This document shows, one piece after another, positions 22,100 to 32,866 of a stretch of 64,000 nt of DNA. The position numbers were made by a program, and so were the translations under genes. The number at the start of each line of letters is the position of its first letter. Positions within the stretch are counted from its first letter, which is position 1. Source of the DNA: Malaya genurostris (taxonomy: Eukaryota > Arthropoda > Insecta > Diptera > Culicidae); the NCBI RefSeq assembly GCF_030247185.1, contig NC_080572.1:228585435-228649434 (forward strand), in the 5' to 3' direction. The notes under the pieces are model-generated. The model was given only the letters and a program-made list of their open reading frames with translations, made no database searches and was not told where the DNA came from.

Positions 22100-23040
22100 A
22101 TAAAAAAAAGGTAAAAACGTGCTTAATCCTCCTAGCAGTGAGATGATACCTTTTTTTATCAATCCGCATGCGTTTTTTTGCATTAATATTCTTCGGTGTT
22201 TCAGTTTTCATGACATTTTTTCAATGACCGTCGTTTTAAGCGGCAATTTAAGATTTTAATCACTCATTACTCTGTAATGTCGAAACCGCAAATTGGATCG
22301 AATTTGAATCTAAAAGTGTGACATTCGATTGAACATTCCATGATATGTCGAAGTAAGTTCCACTACAAATCTTAGATCGGTTTAGCCATCTACGAGAAAA
22401 GAAAAGTCACACAATTTCAATTTCGTTTCACATATCATCCTGTAGTTCCGGAACCAGAAGTCGGATCCAAACATAATTCAGGAACCTTGTTTGGGAGCAT
22501 ATGACTTTTCATATCAATCTGAGTTTATACAAACCGGTTGTGTCATCTCCGAGAAAATTGATTGAAATTATTGGTCACACAGGCATTTGCTGATCTCGAT
22601 GAACTGATTTGAATGGTATATGGGTGTTATGTGCTTCCAGCATTTATTCCTGTAAGTAGTTTAGCACAATAAAATGCTGCCATCATCTTGTTTACATATG
22701 CTATATTCGAACGATTATGTTGCCAAAAACGAGCCGTGCTTTAATCGGTCCGAGGCTAAATGTCATGAAAAATTATGCTGTTCACAGTCTTTTTGGTACT
22801 TAGAAACATATGTATGTAACATTATAAAAAATGTGTTTCACGTTGCTCCCAAGCATGGCTTTGTCATACAATGCTCAAAACTCCTACTGCTGGAATAGGG
22901 GGAAAAGTCGCTTACACAAAAACGTCGATATCTCGGACGGATTTTAACAATCTATGGCTTGTTGGATAGCTATTACCGTACGAAATCTAAGTCTGAAAAC
23001 ATATTCTGCTTTCAAGGTCAAGTGTGACAGATACAATAAA
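22100..23040 (+). repeat. B-family repeat, second copy with internal deletion
   Basis: Direct repeat of 19340-20880. Homology jumps at about 22365, where roughly 600 bp of the longer copy is missing. Ends at the block 'aggtcaagtgtgacagatac'. Confidence 0.75.
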
Positions 23041-23949
23041 AAAAACTCAAAATTTAGTAACATTCTCAATCTGAACAACAACAGGTTTATCGTTGATTTC
23101 ATCAATTTCTTCGAAGAAACGGACAAACATTTCTCGTGTGAGAACATCAGTCTCCTTCGTTAAACACATGCTTCGCACTCGACAGAATGTGTCCGATTGT
23201 GGATTCGGAACTGAGTACACGGAACCACTCGCGATCCCATTTCAACCAGAATATTAGTTGACTTAACCTTAACCAGAATATTAGTTGATCTTCACCAAGG
23301 AATAAATTATCATTACGAAATCAGAACTGATCTGACCTCTAAGTGATTTTCATTTTTGTATGATCATGATGTCAAGTCGAGATCAGTAAAGATCCAAATT
23401 TTCAATAAATCCTAAAAAATACTTCTGATTCGATCGGAAATGATTGATGTAGAAAAACGTTTTTAATCAGCAAAAGTACCCGGAGGGGCGATTAATTAAA
23501 CGAAATTATTAAATTTACACTGATAATTTTAGTCAATTTATATGAGCTTGGGTGCATCAACCGCTGGGAATTAGAATTTTGCGACGGAAATTCAAACGCG
23601 CCATTCAATCGCAGCGCGTTCTGTGTGTTTGAAACCCTTCGCTCCTGTTACTTTTATAAATTAAATTCATGTCAAAAAGCGTTTTATTGCTAATGCATGA
23701 ACATCATCATCGGTATCAAACAGCTGGAAGTAAATCAATGATTGAATTTGAAGCATAAAATTTTTGCGCATACCTGAAAAATTACGAGATGATCATTCAT
23801 TAACATTTTCTAATTTGTCACCAAATCTTTTTCATCTTGAACAAGGTTAACTTTATCACAACACCGCTGTTAGATAAACACTTGTTATGGAATCATAAAT
23901 TTCTTAAATCGAATGGACACAATTTCACCAAACGCTTCAACCATCGATG
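23041..23949. other. Unassigned DNA
   Basis: No gene recognised. A direct repeat 'aaccagaatattagttga' occurs twice, at about 23245 and 23272. Otherwise AT-rich with chance-length frames. Confidence 0.35.
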
Positions 23950-24203
23950 TTGTTTTCATTGACATTTTGAAGCGACGCGAACAGATTTCAACTAAAAAAG
24001 TTGTTGATTTTGCATTGCGATTATTGTTTTCCTTTCAACTGTCTCCGGCATTTGACAGCATTCAAAACATATTTTTCAACTACTTGAATATATGCAAATC
24101 AAAAACCATATTGGTTGAATCAAAAAGAAATCAGTTAAATCAACTGTCGCAAAAATCAAAAACTGCGATCTCGCAATTTTATGATCGAAGGGTTCTCCGT
24201 GTA
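23950..24203 (-). mobile_element. Terminal fragment of the TA-flanked TIR element family
   Basis: Ends '..gaagggttctccgtg' followed by TA, the complement of the left terminus of 54678-55887 (CACGGAAAACCCTCG). Internal blocks ('atttgacagcattcaaaaca', 'tttttcaactactt') also match that element in inverted orientation. Only one end is present. Confidence 0.65.
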
Positions 24204-24239
24204 GGGTGCTATAAGGATATTTTAAGCGGGAGCTAATTT

Positions 24240-24595
24240 GGAATTTAGGCTAAAGAAGGGAGAAGGGGGGGGGGCGGTTGTGGTTTGAAAATCAATTTTC
24301 ATCTCCCATTTTTTGTAAAACAAGAGAGGACCAATAATCTGAATGTCGTGTTAGATAGTATTGCTATTGTTAATTTGAATGCAACGCAAAATTTTTAGAA
24401 TAATTTCGAAAGATCTGATTCCGGGGAATTCAAAGAACTAAAAAAAAAATAACTTTATCTGCCTACGAACGTGAGTGTATGTGAGTTTCAGTATAACTTT
24501 GAAACAACTAAACGAATCGCCACCAAGTTTGGCAAATGTACCAAGGGTGGGAATCAATACTTTTTGAAGAGCACATATACTTTCTATACTACTCA
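24240..24595 (-). repeat. Y-family repeat, left half, split by the R1 LINE
   Basis: Reverse complement of the type of sequence at 42450-42800, including 'aacgaatcgccaccaagttt' and 'actttctatactactcag'. Homology resumes at 30516 ('ccatggaagaaagctgtagtaag'), so everything between is later insertion. Confidence 0.75.
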
Positions 24596-24612
24596 GATGT
24601 GGTCATAACAGC

Positions 24613-27129
24613 ATGCAAGTAGTACAGCTAAATCACTGTGCAGCTGGCCAGCAATTGCTGCACCAGTCAGTGACGGAATGGGGCATTGATGTCGCGATTC
24701 TTTCGGATCCCTATCACACACCGGTAGATAACGGGAACTGGGTGTCTGACGAAGCCAAGACGGTGGCGATCTTGACGACTGGTCGATACCCAGTGCAAGA
24801 GGTGGTGAAAACACAAGCGGAGGGAGTAGCCATAGCTAAGGTAAACGGAGTTTACTATTGTAGCTGCTACGCTCCACCGAGATGGTCAATAGACCAGTTC
24901 ACTCGGATGGTCGACATGTTGACCGCAGACCTGGTGGGTCGGAAGCCGGTGGTGATAGCCGGAGACTTCAACGCCTGGGCAACGGCTTGGGGCAGCCGCT
25001 TCACCAATAGGAGAGGACAGACGTTACTGGAGGCCCTCGCCAAGTTGAACGTCGTGTTAGCGAATGATGGACTGAAAAGTACCTTCCAGCGGAATGGAGT
25101 CGAGTCGTTTATCGACCTGACTTTCTGTAGTCCCGGCCTAGCTGGAGATCTTAATTGGAGAGTTGATGATGGCTATACCCATAGCGACCATCTAGCCATT
25201 CGCTACACGATCGGCCAATTGGCGAGAAGCACAAGGAGGAGTAATACTCCCAAAACTCTAGCGTGGAAGGTGGCTAACTTCGACCGCGAAACGTTTTGCG
25301 CTGCCCTCGAATTAGAGGAGCACAACGCGAACCTGAGAGGGGACGAGTTGGTCGCTATCTTGTCACGGGCGTGTGACGCGACCATGCCTAGAAAGGCTCA
25401 ACCGAGGATCAATAGACCACCGGTCTACTGGTGGAACGAGCAAATTGCACGCCTTCGCGCATCCTGCCTCAGGGCTAGAAGAAGGATGCAAAGAGCTCGA
25501 TCAGCGGAGATGAGGATGGAGAGGAACACGGCGTTCAAAGCGGCGAAGCTAGCACTAAACAAGGCCATCAGCGCAAGCAAAAGAGCCTGTTCCGACAAGC
25601 TATGCGAGGGAGCCAACTCCAACCCATGGGGCGATGCCTACAGGATGGTGATGGCCAAAACGAGAGGGGCGCTAGCACCCCCTGAACGTAGTCCGGCGAG
25701 GTTGAAGGAAATCATAACGGTTCTCTTTCCCCACCACGACACGTCCCCCTGGCAGCCAGCTCCGCTACCAGCGAATGAAGTCGTAAAGGTGACGAACGAG
25801 GAGTTGCTCACTGCGGCGAGATCGCTCGATACAAAGAAAGCCCCGGGGCCAGACGGTATCCCGAACGTGGCTCTAAAGGCGGCTATAATGACAAAACCGG
25901 ACATGTTCAGGGAGGTCATACAGAGATGTCTGGACGAGCGTATGTTCCCAGACATTTGGAAAAGACAAAGGTTGGTACTATTACCGAAACCTGGGAAACC
26001 CCCAGGGGATCCTTCGGCGTATAGACCAATCTGTCTGATAGACACTGTGGGTAAGCTCCTTGAGAAAATCATCCTCAACAGGCTAGCCCTCTTCATAGAG
26101 GAGGCAGGAGGACTGTCCAGTCAACAGTATGGGTTCCGCAGAGGCAGGTCGACGGTGGACGCCATAACATCGGTGGTAACCACGGCGGAGGTAGCTATAC
26201 AGCGCAAACGACGAGGGATCCGCTACTGCGCGGTAGTAACGCTAGACGTCAAGAACGCGTTCAATAGTGCTTGCTGGGCAGACATTGCTGATTCCCTACT
26301 TCGACTAGGAGTACCGGAAGGGCTGTACAAGATTCTGGAAAGCTACTTCCAGAACCGAGTATTGCTCTACGAGACCGACGAAGGCACACGTAGCACTCCA
26401 ATCACGGCTGGAGTACCACAGGGATCTATCTTGGGCCCGATCCTGTGGGATATAATGTACGATGGAGTACTGAGGTTGAGGCTCCCTCCGGGTGTCAAGA
26501 TAGTCGGATTCGCGGACGACGTCACGCTGACAGTCTACGGCGAATCCATCGAAGAGGTCGAACTGAGTGCATCACACTCAATTTGCTTGATGGAGGACTG
26601 GCTGCGTAGCAGGAAACTGCAACTCGCGCACCACAAAACAGAGGTGATGGTGGTAAACAACCGCAAATCGGAACAGGAGGCGCTGGTACATGCCGGTGAT
26701 TGCGTGATCCCCTCCAAGAGATCACTGAAGCAATTGGGTGTGATGCTTGACGACAAACTCAGTTTCAGCAAGCACGTTGAATACGCCTGCAAGCGCGCAT
26801 CAACAGCGATCGCGGCGCTCTCCCGTTTGATGGCCAACAGCTCGCCTGTGCGCTCCAGTAAACGAAGGTTACTGGCAGGAGTGGCAGTTTCGATCCTCAG
26901 GTACGGCAGCCCGGTATGGGCGTCGGCACTAAATGTGGAACGCAACGCACAGATGCTGGAGAGTACGCATAGACTGATGTGTCTTCGCGTAATCAGTGCA
27001 TACCGCACTGTATCGAGGGATGCGGCCTGCGTGGTTGCAAGCATGATGCCTATCGGTCTGATAGTGAAGGAAGACGGGGAGCGCTACAGCATGCGAGGAG
27101 ACAGGAACGCCCGTAGGGCCTCCAAGTGA
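24613..27129 (+). CDS. R1-clade LINE ORF2: AP endonuclease and reverse transcriptase
   Basis: 838 uninterrupted codons. The N-terminal apurinic-type endonuclease shows GDFNAWATAWG (catalytic GDFN 117-120), FIDLTF (166-171) and SDHLAI (SDH 191-193). The reverse transcriptase has APGPDGIP and YRPICL in the fingers, motif A TLDVKNAF (543-550), motif B GVPQGS (600-605) and motif C FADD (633-636), all with the catalytic aspartates in place. The frame ends at TGA 27127 after RRASK. The expected linker to the C-terminal domain is missing, and that domain continues in another frame from 27131. The protein is therefore truncated by a deletion and frameshift, although both enzymatic domains are intact. 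It acts in target-primed retrotransposition. Confidence 0.92.
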   Translation: MQVVQLNHCAAGQQLLHQSVTEWGIDVAILSDPYHTPVDNGNWVSDEAKTVAILTTGRYPVQEVVKTQAEGVAIAKVNGVYYCSCYAPPRWSIDQFTRMVDMLTADLVGRKPVVIAGDFNAWATAWGSRFTNRRGQTLLEALAKLNVVLANDGLKSTFQRNGVESFIDLTFCSPGLAGDLNWRVDDGYTHSDHLAIRYTIGQLARSTRRSNTPKTLAWKVANFDRETFCAALELEEHNANLRGDELVAILSRACDATMPRKAQPRINRPPVYWWNEQIARLRASCLRARRRMQRARSAEMRMERNTAFKAAKLALNKAISASKRACSDKLCEGANSNPWGDAYRMVMAKTRGALAPPERSPARLKEIITVLFPHHDTSPWQPAPLPANEVVKVTNEELLTAARSLDTKKAPGPDGIPNVALKAAIMTKPDMFREVIQRCLDERMFPDIWKRQRLVLLPKPGKPPGDPSAYRPICLIDTVGKLLEKIILNRLALFIEEAGGLSSQQYGFRRGRSTVDAITSVVTTAEVAIQRKRRGIRYCAVVTLDVKNAFNSACWADIADSLLRLGVPEGLYKILESYFQNRVLLYETDEGTRSTPITAGVPQGSILGPILWDIMYDGVLRLRLPPGVKIVGFADDVTLTVYGESIEEVELSASHSICLMEDWLRSRKLQLAHHKTEVMVVNNRKSEQEALVHAGDCVIPSKRSLKQLGVMLDDKLSFSKHVEYACKRASTAIAALSRLMANSSPVRSSKRRLLAGVAVSILRYGSPVWASALNVERNAQMLESTHRLMCLRVISAYRTVSRDAACVVASMMPIGLIVKEDGERYSMRGDRNARRASK

Positions 27130-27130
27130 A

Positions 27131-27451
27131 GTGAACTTCGGCCTGACGCAATTCTTCACAGGCCACGGGTGCTTCAGATGGTACCTCCACAGGTTCGGCC
27201 ACGCGACATCCCCTGTATGTCCTGGCTGCCCAGACGAGATCGAGACGGCTGAACACGTCTTGTTCGCATGTTCCCGTTTCGCGGCTCAAAGGAGTGATCT
27301 ACTGGAGGCATGCGGCAGGGACACCACACCGGAAAACCTGATCCAGAGAATGTGCCACTGCGTAGAGAACTGGAACGCAGTGTCGACCGCGGCATCCCAA
27401 ATTGCGGGCATATTGCAGCGGAAATGGAGTGCGGATCAACGCGTGCCGTAG
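27131..27451 (+). pseudogene. R1-clade LINE ORF2 C-terminal domain, frameshifted
   Basis: Reads FGLTQFFTGHGCFRWYLHRF, followed by CPGC..ETAEHVLFAC, the Cys/His domain that closes ORF2 of R1-type LINEs. It is in a different frame from the RT part and follows it directly, without the usual linker. Some tens of codons are probably lost at 27120-27131. It ends at TAG 27449 just before the 3' UTR repeats. Confidence 0.88.
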
Positions 27452-27479
27452 TAGGCTCAAGAGGGATCAGCGAATAAAC

Positions 27480-28640
27480 GTCGGTCCGGGAGAACCTTCT
27501 TCGTCGGGAAGCTCTTCGTCGGAGTAGTCTAGATCCATCGTCGGGGACTAGACGAGTAGTACGTAAAACTGCTAGGATCGTCGGGGCGCCAGTGAACCGG
27601 AAGCTATCCTCCAACCGGAATCACTGGATCGACCCAGGCATCCTCTCGGTCGGGCGTTGACGGGAATCGAAAGCGTCGGTTTCGGGAGGGCCTCCTTCGT
27701 CGGGGAACTCTCCGTCGGTGTAGACTAGATCCTTCGGCGGGGGTTAGTCGAGTAGCCGCCACAACACCGATTCGAGTCGTCGAGGCGCGAGCGAACCGGA
27801 AGCCATGCTCCAACCGGAATCGCGGGACCGACCTCGGCACTCCATCGGGTGTCCCGTGTGGTGTAAGAGACTCGGTGTCGGGAGATTCTCCTTCGCCGGG
27901 GAAATCTCCGCCGGAGTAGTCTAGATCCTTCGTCGGGGACTAGACGAGTAAATCGTGGTGTAATACCGCTAGGATCGTCAGGGCGCCAGTGAACCGGAAG
28001 CTATCCTCCAACCGGAGTCACTGGACCGACCCAGGCATCCTCTCGGTCGGGCGATGACGGGAATCGAAAGCGTCGGTTTCGGGAGGGCCTCCTTCGTCGG
28101 GGAACTCTCCGTCGGTGTAGGCTAGATCCTTCGGCGGGGGTTAGTCGAGTAGCCGCCACAACACCGATTCGAGTCGTCGAGGCGCCAGCGAACCGGAAGC
28201 CATGCTCCAACCGGAATCGCGGGACCGACCTCGGCACTCCATCGGGTGTCCCGTGTGGTGTAAGAGACTCGGTGTCGGGAGATTCTCCTTCGCCGGGGAA
28301 ATCTCCGTCGGAGTAGTCTAGATTCTTTGTCGGGGACTAGATGAGTAGATCGTCGCGTGATACCGATAGGATCGTCTGAGCGCCAGTGAACCGGAAGCCA
28401 CGCTCCAACCGGAATCATTGGATCGACTTAGGCATCCTTTCGGTCGGGTCGTAGACGCGTACCGTAAGCGTCGGTTCGGGAGGACTTCCCTCGTCGGGGA
28501 ACCCTCCGTCGGTGTAGACTAGATCTTTTGGCGGAGACTAGTCGAGTAGTTCCGCGACGTAGCATCAGTTTTGGGTCGTCGAGGCGCCAGTGAACCGGAA
28601 GTTACCCTCCAGCCGGCATCACTGGACCGACCTCGTCATC
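27480..28640 (+). repeat. GC-rich tandem repeats in the LINE 3' UTR
   Basis: Half-units of about 200 bp alternate in two forms to give a period near 397 bp: 'gccagtgaaccggaagctat' at about 27588 and 27985. Each half contains a 'tctagatccttcgtcgggga' type core. At least two full periods plus partial copies are seen. GC content is much higher than in the surroundings. Open frames on the minus strand here are by-products of the repeat. Confidence 0.85.
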
Positions 28641-28862
28641 CAACTGGTCGATATCTCGAGAGCAGGATGCTGATCCCCATTCTGCATAAATCTGGGGAGG
28701 GTGCTGTGAGCACCAATAGCCTTCCACCCCGAAGTAATACCTAGCGGTGGTGCCGGGGAGGTAGGGTTGGAGATCCAAGGTGTTTTAGTGGGTAGTTCCA
28801 ATCAACAGTTGGGTAGTCCTGTGGAGAGTCCCACACTCCGTGCGTAAATGCATTTCACCTTG

Positions 28863-28887
28863 TAAAAAAAAAAAAAAAAAGAAAAAA
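28863..28887 (+). other. Poly(A) tail of the R1 LINE (5' part)
   Basis: 17 A, one G and 7 A after 'caccttgt'. The tail resumes at 30493-30501 beyond the X insertion, directly before the second copy of the 14-bp target-site duplication. Confidence 0.85.
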
Positions 28888-30492
28888 AGGTGGGAGAATA
28901 ATGTCAGAGACATAACTGGATGTCGTGAATACGAAAACAACTGACATGTTCCTTAACACTTCCGAATATCAATTAGTTGATCAATTGTATGAAATTGTAT
29001 GTAGAATTTCAAACGATGCACCTAAACTAAAGTACAGATTAGTTACATTTTACATTCTGAAATACAAATATTATGAAATAACCAGTATAGTTCTTTATAA
29101 TAAAATAATGGTGGCTCTGAAAAGAACCTTTTATGTGATGTAGAGTGATGAGTTGAATTCGAATTCCGATGGATGCCGCTGACTTCCGTCATCTAATTCC
29201 AGGCTGAACTGTTGTACGTGAGTGCGATACTGATATGGTTGGTGTAGGTGTAGCGTTTACAACCGATTATAATCTTCCAATAAAGAAAACATTAATTCGC
29301 TGGGTTGATCAATGATACAATAGGCCTAATTTATTAAACGAAACTATCAATATGCTATAGCGTTTCTAGCATTCAGAAGGGTCAAATTGCGTAATTCTCT
29401 ACGACAATAAACTCTGGAACATTTTTCGCAAAAACAAAGAAGGTTTCACTTGATCTCGATTACTGTGAATTTAACACAGCGAAAAGTGCACAAATCTAAC
29501 CAAGCTGTTCTAGATTTGCACTGAACTGAGGATATTTACCTTCGATTTGCGAACAACAAATCCTAATAGTTCTTTAGAAAACATTTGAGCCTTTAGAACG
29601 GCTGATTTTGTGTAATACTCTCCACCGTTGTTTTTTCATCAATGTCAATGACTGGCAGCTGTGACGTAATCGCTCTTGTCGGAAGCGAAACTAGCTTTGC
29701 AAACGACACAAAATACATCTGCTCGCATTGGCGATAGAATCCAAACAGATCCAATTTTGGTTAGGAGCTTCCTTTTTACGTGATTTCGTTTGTAGCTTTT
29801 TCATTAATGGGCGGTCCTAACGGCTATAAAAATAGCCGCATACAGAATTTTAATGTCGATTATTTCATTTCGGATTAGCATAATTTATTGAAAGAAACTA
29901 TCCGCATGCTGTACGGGATTCATTCCTGCCTTTCAGAAGGACCAAATTGTGGAACTCACTACGATATTTGACACTGTTCGGAACATTTTTCTCGAACGAT
30001 TTGTTGTACAGCAGCAGATATTTTGTTCTCTTCCTCAGAACGCGTTCTGATTGGCTGGTGTTGACATGGGTCAAATGATATAGGTTTTTCAATAGTGTAC
30101 TATTGAAATACTTCAATGCTTTTGCTATACACGTTTAAGTTGAAAAATTTCGATTCTAATGTTAGTTAGATTACATAAATCCTTCCACAGATCACTGAGA
30201 TATGAGCTTTCAAAATACGAGAAAGCCAAACGCTTTCTCGTATTTTGAAAGCTCTTTGATACTCGTTTATACCAAACATTTCAGAAAAGTTGAATTTTGA
30301 ACTATTTGAGATTATGTCACACAACTGAAAATTTTATCATAAAATTGTGATCATATTTCCGATGGCATGTAGCAAAAATTATGTTGATCCGTTAGATACA
30401 ACAAGAGATATTCACGATCAAAAACTTATCACTCTCTCAGAGGGTCAATTTTGAAAAGGCACCCCATAGTAAAGTAAGTCGTATCCACGACA
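28888..30492 (-). mobile_element. X-family element inserted in the LINE poly(A) tail
   Basis: Bounded by A tracts on both sides. One end is 'gggagaataatgtcagagac', shared with 53238 and 53605. The other reads 'gtcgtatccacgac' just before the A tract. Subterminal GTCGTGAATACGA-type motifs point inward from both ends (28922 and about 30479). Read on the minus strand it holds a CCAAT box in 'ccagccaatcagaacgcg', an 'ataaa'-containing block and a histone-type stem-loop. Two stretches of about 90 bp (around 29310-29420 and 29860-29990) look like internal duplicates. No long reading frame was found. Confidence 0.75.
29108..29133 (-). promoter_or_regulatory. Histone-type 3' stem-loop inside the X element
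   Basis: Minus-strand sequence is AAAGGTTCTTTTCAGAGCCA. It forms a six-pair stem (GGTTCT with AGAGCC, one G-U pair) closed by a UUUC loop, with A-rich sequence before it and ACC after. This matches the metazoan replication-dependent histone mRNA 3' stem-loop. No histone coding sequence was seen upstream in any frame, so origin from a histone cluster is inference. Confidence 0.6.
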
Positions 30493-30515
30493 AAAAAAAA
30501 AGATGTGGTCATAAG

Positions 30516-30690
30516 GGTTACCATGGAAGAAAGCTGTAGTAAGCTCACTAAGGAAAAGGAAGTTCAATGTAAAATTTATTCGACGAAAAAACCTACTTCT
30601 TGACCAATACAGATACTACTTTCACAAAATAGATTATTGTGAGATCTTGGATGGGACACTGGCCGTGACCAATCTGGACATATACGGAGT
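30516..30690 (-). repeat. Y-family repeat, right half
   Basis: Continues the copy interrupted at 24595: 'agttcaatgtaaaatttatt' and 'caatacagatactactttca' are the reverse complement of 9130-9230-type sequence. Confidence 0.7.
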
Positions 30691-31047
30691 ATCGTTTAAT
30701 CGGCCAGCCGTCTAAGTGGTGTTTTACTACAATCAGAGTATTAGTTTTCAAATAAAAATACTGAAATAATTCTTATCAAGCTCTACACTCAAAAATTCGA
30801 TCTTAAAATTTTTGAAGTCCAAGTTAAAAAACACCATTCTTTATTTGAATGAAATTTTGTCTTAACATAGATAATTATGTTTTTCTGTCTACCTTCCATA
30901 TATTGCAAGATGGGCATAATAAAGACTTTTAGTTTAGTTTAGTTTTCGATAAAAACACACTGAATAAAAAAAATCATTTTGTACAAGAAATAGTTTTTGT
31001 TAGATATGGTCTATCTTGCTATGTATGAACGGTTGATGTGGAACATT
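30691..31047. other. Unassigned AT-rich DNA
   Basis: No gene or recognised repeat. The piece 'aagacttttagtttagtttagtttt' near 30925-30950 is simple sequence. Confidence 0.3.
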
Positions 31048-31886
31048 TTTTTCCCATAAATACGTTTATTTCTTAAGGCAATTTACATAAGTTTTTCTTC
31101 GCCGTACTATCCCTTTTACATAGAATTCTTATCCTAATATAATATAACATAGTCACAACGATTTGAGTTTATTAAAACATATTCCTCTTATTTATTAAAT
31201 AAACTGCTATAAATTATAAAATAAGCTGAAATTTCTATACATTTTGTTGTTGATTTCTTAACCTATTTCGAGTTTGTTTTTATCAGCACATAATTTTTAT
31301 TAAAATTTTGCTATTGGATGAACTAAGTCAGAACTAAGTCTCAAAAGGGTCAATTATTAAATTGAAACTTCAATTGTCTTTATGAAATGATGAAGAAGTT
31401 TCGAGTAAGAAAGGTCACGACCAGCAAGAATGTGTCGAACTGGGACATTAGATGGTCTACCTTGGCTACGCAAAGAATTTATTAGTTGAGATCTGACATC
31501 ACGATACTCCACGTATGTCCAAACGACATGATCAATATCGCGATAACCTTCGCCACAAGCACAATGATTAGTCTCGGAAAGGTCATTTCGAAGGAGATGT
31601 GCATCTAACGTGTAGTGATTGGACATGAGTCTGGACATCACACGAATGAAGTCCGTACTCACCTCCAACCCTCTTGAACCATGCCTTTGTCGATATTTTA
31701 GGAAGTGCATCTTCCGACCCAGATCATCTTTATCTCAAGAAGCTTGCCAGCTGGCAAGTGTTCTTTGACGAGACGCGCTATGGAACTCGTTGAAAGCAAT
31801 CGGTCGCTCATAAATTTCACCCTCAATAGCACCACGTTTGACTAAACTATCTGTTCTTTCATTGTCTGGAATGGAGCAATGAGCCG
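31048..31886 (-). pseudogene. LINE with RNase H domain: C-terminus, 3' UTR and tail
   Basis: The minus-strand frame 31357-31710 reads SRLMSNHYTLDAHLLRNDLS followed by CACGEGYRDIDHVVW, the Cys/His-containing C-terminal region that follows RNase H in I/Loner-type LINEs. Upstream, 31740-31886 reads the end of RNase H (PDNERTDSLVKRGA) with breaks. After the stop come AT-rich 3' sequence and a short A tract (plus-strand T7 near 31046-31052). The N-terminal half of this domain is displaced to 32928-33125 by an insertion. Confidence 0.75.
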
Positions 31887-32489
31887 AGGGTACCCGGCCA
31901 TTCTGGTATTACTGGAAATGAATGGGCTGATGAGTTGGCTAGAGCTGGTGCAACGAATGATTTCGTTGGTCCTGAACCAGCTTTACCACTTTCTACTAGT
32001 TGGATAAAGCACAAGATTCGTTCTTGGGCTGCATCCAAACATGCCAGCTACTGGCGCAGCTTGCAAACTTGCGCTCAGACAAAAGCATTTCTACCAGATT
32101 TAAATCTGAAAATGTCAATTCTACCAGATTTAAATCTGAAAAACTGCATTTCTCCAAGCACCATTGCAGTATTCTGGTCAGAGCTCTGACTGGACATTGC
32201 AAACTCAATTATCACATGGCTACTATTCAACGTGCTGAGTATTATTCGTGTGATTTGTGTCAATGCGATTACGGTACTTCATATCATCTGATATGTAACT
32301 GTCCCGCATTGACGCAGCTACGTATCCGGGTTTTTGGTTCTCCATACATGGTTGAGTCTGTGTATGCGGAGCTAAAATTGAAGGATATTCTCTCGTTTCT
32401 CACCCAATGTGGTAAGGAGCTATAGTCAGAAGGGATCATCGTTCTTCCTGGAGTGAATGAATCCCTTCTGTATTCACCTTAAATAGGGT

Positions 32490-32760
32490 TTAGCAGATTG
32501 TTTGGCATCCTTTAGGGGGTGCCGAATTTACTTCTGCTCGTACATACTGCGAATCGTTCTGCATTCTTCCGGGAGTGCAGAATGGTGTCGCTTTTGTAAG
32601 ATCTCTAAATCCTCTCGGGGGTGGAGGTTTTATTAACAGCAGACTGTTCGGGGCCTCGTAGAGGTTCAGAATTTACTTCTGCTTCCACTAAATGTGATCC
32701 TCAGCAGATTGTTCAGCATCCCTTAGGGGTGCAGAATTTACTTCAGCTTTTATGTGTTTT
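32490..32760 (+). repeat. Degenerate tandem units in the LINE 3' region
   Basis: Four loose copies (about 32493, 32547, 32638 and 32702) share 'gttc.gcatccttaggggtgc' and 'gaatttacttctgct'. Spacing is 55-90 bp. Confidence 0.6.
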
Positions 32761-32866
32761 TGGGTCGTCATTTTTTCCCATCCTCCTAGTCCAACCCTTA
32801 CCATTTCCTTTCAATCCTTCCCTCTTATATATCGGGAAAATGATGCTAAGAACAAATTGATGGCAA

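Larger units (their letters stand above)
24610..30501 (+). mobile_element. R1-clade LINE insertion with 14-bp target-site duplication
   Basis: Flanked by AGATGTGGTCATAA at 24596-24609 and 30502-30515. Contains ORF2 (24613-27451, broken), a 3' UTR with GC-rich tandem repeats (27480-28640) and a poly(A) tail. The tail is split: A-rich at 28865-28887 and again at 30493-30501, with an X element (28888-30492) inserted in it. The element starts only three bases before the ORF2 ATG, so it is truncated at the 5' end and lacks ORF1. Confidence 0.88.

Noticed and set aside
28888..30492. A histone gene in the X element
   Set aside because: The stem-loop is convincing, but no frame before it resembles the end of H1, H2A, H2B, H3 or H4.
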